From Candidatus Aenigmatarchaeota archaeon (GTDB lineage: Archaea; Aenigmatarchaeota; Aenigmatarchaeia; QMZP01; QMZT01): a stretch of 64,000 nucleotides of DNA. The stretch is from the NCBI GenBank assembly GCA_026397315.1, contig JAPLVC010000001.1, positions 1-64,000 of the forward strand. Direction: 5' to 3'. This document shows, one piece after another, positions 25,386 to 33,400 of the stretch. The notes beneath the pieces are model-generated. The model ran no database searches and was not told the origin of the DNA. It saw nothing but the letters and a program-made list of their open reading frames with translations. Numbering within the stretch: the first letter of the stretch is position 1; the number at the start of each line of letters is the position of its first letter. The position numbers were made by a program, and so were the translations under genes.

Positions 25386-25463
25386 ATGGCATCAAAAATA
25401 AGCGTTAGCAGGAAAGGCAAAATTAAAACGACCAAAAAAGCTAGCCAACATGGTACTATATAA
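25386..25463 (+). CDS. Possible 25-residue basic peptide
   Basis: A 26-codon ORF (MASKISVSRKGKIKTTKK...) in the 200-base gap between rbcL and the M50 gene, transcribed away from rbcL. A CATAAAAGTATTTT box is about 25-37 bases upstream and a T-rich run (TTTTTTATTTTTCTTT) follows from about 25479, so it has promoter-like and terminator-like flanks. The peptide is strongly basic with no hydrophobic stretch. No family is recognised, and no Shine-Dalgarno is seen. It could be chance; its place beside a PqqD-domain protease makes it worth testing. Confidence 0.3.
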   Translation: MASKISVSRKGKIKTTKKASQHGTI

Positions 25464-25502
25464 TTTTTTGTAAGCGTTTTTTATTTTTCTTTCTGAGTTG
25501 TT

Positions 25503-26723
25503 TTAGCTTCTGCTATGCTTTGGCTTTCTTATTTTTCTTCTGAAATGGCCCCTCATGACAGCGTAGCCGAGCAGCCCGTATTCAGCGCCGAAGATGAGGA
25601 GAAAAGCCATGCTGTCAAGAATCTTCTGCGGATCGGAAGACACGAACAGGTTCGTCATGGAAGTCGTGAAGACTTGGTAGATGATGGGTATGTCAAAAAC
25701 AAGGAAGCTCACGACGGCTATCGACGTCCCCGCGAGGAAGAAAACGGAGAATATTTCGGTTACAGTGTACTCCCTCCCGCCGGCCCGGGGTCTGCCGCCC
25801 TTGCCAAGCATTCCCATGAACTCCGCCCTGATGAACTTAAGCGACTTTTCGTACAGGCCTTCAGTCTTCAGGAGCGTCTCGAAGATGAGATAGACATCCG
25901 TCTTCATGAAAAACATGAACTGCCAGACTAGCCCGAGTATTTCCATCATGACAAGATAACGCAGCACGAGATAGACGTGATAAGGCAGGGGCAGCGCGCC
26001 CGTGTCGGAAAGAAACATGGCGAAAATGAAGAGCGAGATGAAAAGGACGTCGCTCGCCATGCCGGCGAAATATATCCTGAGCCTCTTTATTCTCGGCAGC
26101 CTCCACACGTTAGTGACGTCGGTGACGGCGACCAGGTAATACAGCCTGTAGTCTATGCCGAAATCCGCCTTTATCCCGCAGGATATCGCGGCTAGGAAAT
26201 GGGAGAACTCGTGCCTCGTGACCATGATTATGCTGAGCAGGAAAGAAACCGCCGCTATGAACGTGTAGCTTTGACTGAAAAAGAAATCCTCGTATCTCGG
26301 CACGTAGTCGGGGTTTGCGATGACGAGGAAGAGGGCGAAAGTGACGAACATGACATAAGCGAAGTAGGCAGGCTTGGAGAAAATCCAGGACACGTGCCCT
26401 GGCTTCAGCCACGGGAAAAGATAATGCGCCTTCTTCCTCTTCTTCAGCTTCCTGCCGCCTATGCTCCTGACGAAGCCGTCCTGGGCGAGCTCGCGGACGA
26501 AGCCTTTAACATCGAAATCTTTGCCGTATTTTTTACGGGCTTCCTTCCCGGCCTGCTCCACGGTCCTGCCGGACTTGAGGAGCCGGATTATATCGAGGCC
26601 CGCGTCAGGTATGCCGATATAGTCCTCCGTCTCCTGCCTTCCTATTATGTATTCATTGCCTTCTTTCCTGGAGGAAATCCTGAAGAAATGAATCTCGTCC
26701 GTGTCGCTTATCCTCAGCACCAT
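25503..26723 (-). CDS. Membrane M50-type metalloprotease with N-terminal PqqD-like domain
   Basis: A 406-residue protein. Residues about 1-95 resemble a PqqD-like winged domain (YIGIPDAGLDIIRLLKSGRT...), as used to bind ribosomally made peptides. The rest has about eight membrane helices with a zinc site HEFSH (residues about 172-176) and a later MKTDVYL, which fits the conserved aspartate of this M50 subfamily. Similar PqqD-M50 proteins are known as YydH-like 'peptide zinc metalloproteases' near peptide-modification genes. The substrate is unknown. The next upstream gene on the same strand is the PQQ-type propeller, 64 bases away, suggesting co-transcription. Confidence 0.8.
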   Translation of the reverse strand: MVLRISDTDEIHFFRISSRKEGNEYIIGRQETEDYIGIPDAGLDIIRLLKSGRTVEQAGKEARKKYGKDFDVKGFVRELAQDGFVRSIGGRKLKKRKKAHYLFPWLKPGHVSWIFSKPAYFAYVMFVTFALFLVIANPDYVPRYEDFFFSQSYTFIAAVSFLLSIIMVTRHEFSHFLAAISCGIKADFGIDYRLYYLVAVTDVTNVWRLPRIKRLRIYFAGMASDVLFISLFIFAMFLSDTGALPLPYHVYLVLRYLVMMEILGLVWQFMFFMKTDVYLIFETLLKTEGLYEKSLKFIRAEFMGMLGKGGRPRAGGREYTVTEIFSVFFLAGTSIAVVSFLVFDIPIIYQVFTTSMTNLFVSSDPQKILDSMAFLLIFGAEYGLLGYAVMRGHFRRKIRKPKHSRS

Positions 26724-26787
26724 GTTAATACTTTCGGCGAGGATATTGAAAAATCAGTAATTCATATCCTGCTGGTATTTTTATTTT

Positions 26788-28053
26788 TCACTGGCCGTAG
26801 TCCTTCTTGCTGGAATACGTCGACTCGCCCATGTACTCGCTCTTCACCGTGTAAAACCTGTCCTCGCTTTTAGCGCCCAAGTTTATCTCGTATTTGTCAT
26901 CTTTCTCGTGCGTCTCCTCGAACGACTTTTTCACGACCATCTCAAAGATCTTGTATGGCGGGTCGATCTTCGAAATGCCTCGGTCGCTGGAGGCGAAGCG
27001 CCAGATCTCTTTGCCGTCGAGGTCGATGCAATATAAATGGCAATCCCAAGAGCCATCGTAAAGCCTGTCCTTCCATACGGCAGGCGGGCTCCATACCGGG
27101 CCGCCCGTCTTGAATCTCCAGATTTCCTTGCCCTCATTATTCAGGCAGTAAATGTTGCCGTTTTCGCTGCCGAAGTAAACCCTGTCTTTGTGGCAGGTTA
27201 TGCCGACGGCCACAAGCGCGCCGGCGTTGAAGCGCCACAGCTCCTTGCCTTTCATTGAAATGGCATAGAGTATTCCGTCCCTGGAATTGATGTATATGAC
27301 ATTGTCTTGGACGGAAGGCACGCAGCAAATGCCATACTTGCCGGTCCTGAACCTCCAGAGCTCCTTCCCGCTTCCAGCGTCGAGCGCATAGAGGTTGTTG
27401 TCCATGCAGCCGAAATACACAACGCCTTTGTAAAGCAACACGGGCAACTCGTTTATGATCTCATCGCCTGCCCTGAAGCGCCAGACTTCCTTGCCATCCG
27501 GAGTGATGCAGTAAAAGTTGCAGTCGCCCGAGCCAAAATAGATTTTTCCGTCATATGCGCTCGGGCCGCAATAGACGTAATCGCCTGTTTTGAATCTCCA
27601 CATCTCCCTGCCTTCCGCGTTAAGGCAGTAAAGGTTGCCGTCCAGCGAACTGAAATAAACCCGTCCGTCATGAAACAGCGGCTTTGTAGTCACGCCGCCG
27701 CCTGCCTTGAACCTCCAAACCAGTTTTCCCGTCTTGGCTTCCAGCGCGTATAGTGAGCCTGACATCGCCCCGATGTAGATTGTCTTGCCGTCGGACTCGG
27801 CCGAGTTGCAAGCCAGCTGGCCTTCGGCCTTGTATTTCCACACGAGCTTTCCGGTTTCGCATTCCACAGCGTAAACGTAACGGTCCATTGACCCGAAATA
27901 AACCGCACTGTCGACTATTTTCGGCAGGCAGAATATGCTGCCTCCGGGACCCACGCTGGTGGCGCGCGTCAGAAGGGATTCCCTTTTCTTGACCTCGAAG
28001 TCCTCGAGCTCCAGCTCGAAGCCGGAAAAACCGTCGTTCAGATTCGCATTCAT
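26788..28053 (-). CDS. Cytoplasmic PQQ-repeat (quinoprotein-like) beta-propeller
   Basis: A 421-residue protein with about eight repeats of roughly 40 residues, each ending in a strand such as KEVWRFRAG or KEIWRFKTG and containing VYFGSxDxxLYCL. This is the PQQ-type eight-bladed propeller, as in BamB and quinoprotein dehydrogenases. There is no signal peptide and no catalytic dehydrogenase residue set is evident, so it is probably a cytoplasmic binding scaffold. A polar tail of about 60 residues follows the last blade. It lies upstream of the PqqD-M50 gene and is divergent from the secretion ATPase gene. Confidence 0.85.
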   Translation of the reverse strand: MNANLNDGFSGFELELEDFEVKKRESLLTRATSVGPGGSIFCLPKIVDSAVYFGSMDRYVYAVECETGKLVWKYKAEGQLACNSAESDGKTIYIGAMSGSLYALEAKTGKLVWRFKAGGGVTTKPLFHDGRVYFSSLDGNLYCLNAEGREMWRFKTGDYVYCGPSAYDGKIYFGSGDCNFYCITPDGKEVWRFRAGDEIINELPVLLYKGVVYFGCMDNNLYALDAGSGKELWRFRTGKYGICCVPSVQDNVIYINSRDGILYAISMKGKELWRFNAGALVAVGITCHKDRVYFGSENGNIYCLNNEGKEIWRFKTGGPVWSPPAVWKDRLYDGSWDCHLYCIDLDGKEIWRFASSDRGISKIDPPYKIFEMVVKKSFEETHEKDDKYEINLGAKSEDRFYTVKSEYMGESTYSSKKDYGQ

Positions 28054-28113
28054 GTCTATATGTATAAATTAGGAATTTAACAATATTATTATAGGTTGGG
28101 TTTGTGATTTGGC

Positions 28114-30369
28114 ATGGCTGTTTGTGAATACACGTATGACGAGGATTCGAGACGACTGAAAATCGACTGCCTCGGCTGCGTATACGGCGCGTCCGTTGAA
28201 GACTACGACTCGTGCATGTCCCTCGTCATAGACAAGCTGCTATCGAACAAGAATGTCGGCTCCATCGTCCTCGCAAAAGAGAGGGAATACGAATACAGCG
28301 GCGAGCAGGTAAAAATGCTTCTCGAGATAGCCAGGATAATCGAGGACATAGTAAGGGAGAAGACAATATCGTATTCAACTCTCAAGCCGGAGACCTGCGG
28401 GCGCTGCTATCCCGACTTCTCGCAGCGCATGCAATACATAGCCATCAATCTGCTCCGCCGCGACCCGGTCGGGGCTTATGTCGAGCTGATACGCGAGGCA
28501 CGAGAACTTTTGGTGAAAAGCGAGAGACGCGACGGCTGCAGCAAGTGCTACAGGTATTACAAGGAAGAGATAATAGACATGCTCAAGAAGAAGCTCGAGG
28601 CGACGAAGATGATACAGCTCGCCAAGCCGCATCTGTCAGGGTATCACGTCGGCTCGCGCGAAATTTACAGGCAGATATTCACGCCGAGTGTCAGGCCGAA
28701 CTTCATGCTCACGCGCTATATGATTACGCCGCCGGAAGGGGGCACGTCAGTCGACCGTTATTCTGTCGGCGATATACAAGTCGAGATATACAAGGTACCG
28801 CAGCACGCTCATTACGTCTACCACGTCGTGCCGCCGGAATTCAACCTGTCCGAGGAGAAATACGCGGTCATGGACGCGGCGAGGCGCTACATGGCGTCGC
28901 ACAGGCCTAAGACCGCGGAGTTCGTCCGTTCCGAAAAGGTTCGAGAAATCTTCTACAACATCGGCCGCGACATGCTGCGCGAGGTCGCCGACAAGATGGG
29001 CGTATACCTCACCGCTAAGGACGTCGACCAGCTCGCCAACATACTCACAAGATACACGGCCGGCCTGGGTGTGCTGGAAGTCCTGCTCGCGGACGAGAAG
29101 ATACAGGACATTTACATAAACTCGCCGGTTGAGAGCCAGCCTGTCATGATATTCCATCAGACATATCAGGAATGCCTGACCAACCTCATTCCCACGCGCG
29201 AGGATGCGGAATCCTGGGCCACTCGCCTTAGAATCCAGTCAGGCAGGCCGCTCGACGAGGCCAACCCTGTTTTAGACACGGACATCGCAGTCCCGGGAGG
29301 GAAAGCCAGGTTCGCAGTCATAACAAAGGGGTTGTCACCAGAAGGGTTCGGCTTCGCCATAAGAAGGCACAGGGACAAGCCATGGACACTGCCGTTATTC
29401 ATAAAGTCCGGCATGATGAGCCCGCTCTCGGCCGGGTTGCTGTCATTTCTTGTGGACGGCTCCGTCTCGCTCCTGGTCGCAGGAGGCAGAGGCGCCGGAA
29501 AGACAAGCGTTCTGGGAGCGCTGATGTTAGAACTGCTGCCGAAAGTCAGAATAGTCACGATAGAGGATACGCTCGAGCTTCCCATTGACCAGCTGAGGGA
29601 CTTGGGATACAACATCGAGTCGCTCAAGTCGCGCTCTGTCATAACCCACGTCGAGTCAGAAATGCCGGCAGAAGAGGCGCTGAGAACCGCGCTGAGGCTT
29701 GGTGATTCGGCGCTGATTATAGGCGAGATACGTTCGAAAGAAGCGTCAGCCCTCTACGAAGCCATGAGAGTCGGGGCGCTCTCGAACGTCGTGGCTGGTA
29801 CGATACACGGCGAGTCGCCTTACGGCGTATACGACAGGGTCGTCAACGATTTAGGCGTCCCTCCGACGAGTTTCAAGGCGACAGACATTATCATGATATG
29901 CAAATCGCTGCGCACCGCAGATGGTCTGAAGCGCTTCAGGCGCATGACCGAAGTCACGGAAGTGCGCAAGCACTGGGAGACGAACCCGCAGAAGGAAGGC
30001 GGCTTCGTCAACCTCCTGGAATATTCGGGCAAGGAAGACATGCTCAAGCCGACGGACACGCTGACGAACGGTGAATCAGAAGTTCTGAACAGAGTGGCGT
30101 CATACGTCAAGGAATGGCACGGCAACTGGGAAACCGTCTGGAGCAACATACAGCTGCGCGCCAAGATGAAAGAGTCGCTAGTTAAATACTCCGACAAGCT
30201 CAACATGCCCGAGCTCATGGAAGCTGAATGGATAACGAGTTCCAACTCGCAATACCACATACTGGCCGAAAAGTCCAGGGAAGAAACAGGCACTACGGCT
30301 CCCAAGATGATTTACGACGAGTGGGAGAAGTGGCTCAGGCTGAAAATAAAGTCAGGAAGCAAAGTCTGA
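28114..30369 (+). CDS. Type II/IV secretion (archaeal pilus/Tad-type) ATPase
   Basis: A 751-residue ATPase of the GspE/TadA/FlaI superfamily that powers assembly of type IV pilus-like fibres. The C-terminal half has Walker A AGGRGAGKTS (about 454-463), the Asp box TIEDTLELP, Walker B ALIIGEIR and the His box GTIHGES. The N-terminal part (about 1-270) is lineage-specific and contains CxxC pairs (CLGC, CGRC, CSKC) that may bind metal. A GTGATT motif precedes the ATG. It opens a plus-strand unit with the giant surface protein and the TadC/FlaJ-like membrane protein. Confidence 0.9.
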   Translation: MAVCEYTYDEDSRRLKIDCLGCVYGASVEDYDSCMSLVIDKLLSNKNVGSIVLAKEREYEYSGEQVKMLLEIARIIEDIVREKTISYSTLKPETCGRCYPDFSQRMQYIAINLLRRDPVGAYVELIREARELLVKSERRDGCSKCYRYYKEEIIDMLKKKLEATKMIQLAKPHLSGYHVGSREIYRQIFTPSVRPNFMLTRYMITPPEGGTSVDRYSVGDIQVEIYKVPQHAHYVYHVVPPEFNLSEEKYAVMDAARRYMASHRPKTAEFVRSEKVREIFYNIGRDMLREVADKMGVYLTAKDVDQLANILTRYTAGLGVLEVLLADEKIQDIYINSPVESQPVMIFHQTYQECLTNLIPTREDAESWATRLRIQSGRPLDEANPVLDTDIAVPGGKARFAVITKGLSPEGFGFAIRRHRDKPWTLPLFIKSGMMSPLSAGLLSFLVDGSVSLLVAGGRGAGKTSVLGALMLELLPKVRIVTIEDTLELPIDQLRDLGYNIESLKSRSVITHVESEMPAEEALRTALRLGDSALIIGEIRSKEASALYEAMRVGALSNVVAGTIHGESPYGVYDRVVNDLGVPPTSFKATDIIMICKSLRTADGLKRFRRMTEVTEVRKHWETNPQKEGGFVNLLEYSGKEDMLKPTDTLTNGESEVLNRVASYVKEWHGNWETVWSNIQLRAKMKESLVKYSDKLNMPELMEAEWITSSNSQYHILAEKSREETGTTAPKMIYDEWEKWLRLKIKSGSKV

Positions 30370-30437
30370 TTTTGCGCGGTTTGGTTTTTATGAATTTCGC
30401 GGCGTTTATTAATAAATGAAATATATTAAACACGAGT

Positions 30438-33400
30438 ATGTTGCCGTGGAGAAAGTTGTTTTTTGCATTGCTTCTGCTCTGTTTATTGCTGGCAACAGCC
30501 ACTTATGCGGATGCTAGTATCGAGTGCGACACATGCGCCCCGTGCATTAGCAGCTGCGATAATAAGTGTTATGTGGAAGGATGCTACGGTACTGCGAATA
30601 ATTGCGCGGCTTGTTATGACTGGGGGGAATACCGTTGTGACACGAGTTACTGCGGCGCGACCTGCGACGTTGTCAGCGGCTGCCCGGATACGTGCGTAAG
30701 CAGCACGCTTTACACGGGCAGGACGTGCAACACGGCATGTTCCAGCTGCTCATGCACCACTGGCTCGGCAACCGACTGCCTGACGCAGTGCGGTGGCCCC
30801 TGCACAGCGCGCACCGGATGCACTTCAGGTGCCTGCAGCGGCTTATCAGACTGTGGAGACAACACTTGCGCAGACGGGATAGGATGCACGTCAACGTGCA
30901 GTCATGCTTGCGGAGCCGAGTGCGACGTGGATGGTGAATGCACTACTGACTATTGCGCAGGCACGTGCGGCACCGGGGCGGACAGCTGCGCGTGGAGGGA
31001 TTATTATTGTACGTCTGGCTGCGCATGCACGTATGACGCATATGACGCCGACACGACTTCGGGAAGGTGCACGGGATGCAGCCAGAACTGGAACACCGGC
31101 GGCAGCGGCGACTGCACGGGCGAGTCGGGATGCACGACGGCCTGCTGCGGCGACGACTCGGGCGAGAATTACAGGACTTTCGTGGAATATGCAGGGAATG
31201 CTCACGGAGTCATGGACTGGGGAGCCAGCCAGAAAACGTGCTGCGATGCAGCCGACCAGATAAATTATAATTCACAGTGTGTTACGTCAGGCTCAGGCGG
31301 CAACGCTGTTGACACGGGATATACAGGTCATGACAAATACGGCTATCCTTACACAACAGGCTGGCTTGACCTTGACGGCCATTCCACATGGCCGGCTGTT
31401 TATGGAGCAAATGTCTGCGGTGGTGGCTGGATATACATGCTTTACGGTGATTCTACTGGAGAAAGATGCGGAACAGCCGGCGGGGACGCATGCGATGAAG
31501 ACGAAAACTATGGCTGCTGCGGCGATGATGCCGGCGAATACTATCTCTATAGACAAAATTATAATTATCCTGGCGGTGATCAAGTTGGAGGAATTACAGC
31601 AACTGCTACAGGCGATTATGCGTGTTGCGATACATCAACCGACTGCGTGTACAATAATGTTTGTTATGCTCTTTCAAGTGATTTTACTACCACTGCTTAT
31701 GATTTAGATGGCAATGGTGTTAAAGATTCATACTGCTATAATAATGGCGGTACAGGACAATGGCTAAACGTTGATAGACACCAAAGCTATTGTGATGCTT
31801 CTCCTCTTGGAAGTGGGCATTGGAATATTGGCGGAGATGCAGATGCGGAAACTAGTTACTACCAAGCCGGTGGAGGCGGCGTCTATTGCGATATAGGTTT
31901 AGCTGGTTATCCATCAAGGCAATGCTGCTGCGGCGATGATGCCGGCGAGTATTATAATACTTGTACCGACAGTTCCGCGAACGGCGACTGCGGAGCAGAT
32001 ACAACAGCGTGCTGCAGTGCAAACACAAAATGCATAGACCACACTGGCGCATGCCAATCAACAGACTCGTGTTATACATTCGGGTCAGGCGGCTTAATGT
32101 CATGGTGCAACTCCGGAACATGGGAAGACCCTGACGAAGCATCTGGCTATTGCACGGCAACTGGCTGTGCTTATAGCTGGATGTCCAATGTTCCTACCTC
32201 GGGAACTCGCTGCTGCGGTGACGACACGGGCAGCGACAACTCTTATTATTATTCGGCTAATCCTACGACTGCAACATCGCTTTCCTGCGAGCGCTGCAAC
32301 GCGGGCACTTATGCTTCCGCGAATACGTATTACGGCAACGGGTACATGCCGGGAAGCTCGACGACGAGGACTTGTTATTATGGTGACATAACGTGCAGCG
32401 CCGCGTCCGGGGCGAACGGCACTTCTATCAGTGTATATGGGTGGGGGTGGTATAATTCAAGTCTAACGACAACGCCTGCTGTAATATGCCTGAGCGGAGC
32501 GGCGACTTGTTCTGACGGCAGCGCTGCTAACGACAGCGCGAGCACTCTGTATGGCAATGGCCGTTGGTCAGGCACGGACAAGACAACCGATACGAGCGGC
32601 ACATGTTATTACGGCGACATAACATGTTCTGACGGTTCCGAAGGCAACGGCGCGTCGGCGAGCCTCATAGGCAACGGCAACTCGAACGGCTGTTCGCTTA
32701 CGACGGCGACTGGCTGCACATGCTATTATGGCGATCTAACATGCGCCGACAATAGCGCGGCCAACGGCACTTCGACAGGTATCATCGGAAACGGTAATTT
32801 GCAGGGCTCGGGAACTTCAAGGACATGCTACTATGGCGACATGGGATGCTCAGACAACTCGGCGACCAACGGGACCACGCAAACAGTTTTTGGTTGGGGC
32901 TGGTATAACGCAAGCCTGACAACTACACCGGCCGTGCTGTGTATGAGCGATGCGGCAACATGCACCAATGGCAATGCGGCAAACGATACTATAAGCATAT
33001 TGTTCGGCAACGGTTACCTTTACGGCAGCGGGACTTCCAGGGTGTGCTTTTACAACGACATAACATGTGCATCGGGCAGCGAAAACAACGGAACGTCAGC
33101 AACCGTTTACGGCTGGGGGTGGTACAACAGCTCGCTCACGACGACGCCTGCGGTAATATGCAGAAGTAACGCCGGATCATGTTCGGACGGGAGCTATGCC
33201 AACGATTCCGCCACGACGCTATGCGGCAACGGCTACTTCTCCAGTTCGGCCGCGTCGTGCAGCTCGGCCGACGCTACGTCCGCGACAAGCGGCTATTGCT
33301 ATTACGGTGACATAACTTGCTCATCCGGGAGCGAGGCGAACGGCGCGGTGAGCAGCCTCCTTTTAGGTAACGGCTACACCACCGACACTCCGGCAAGCGA

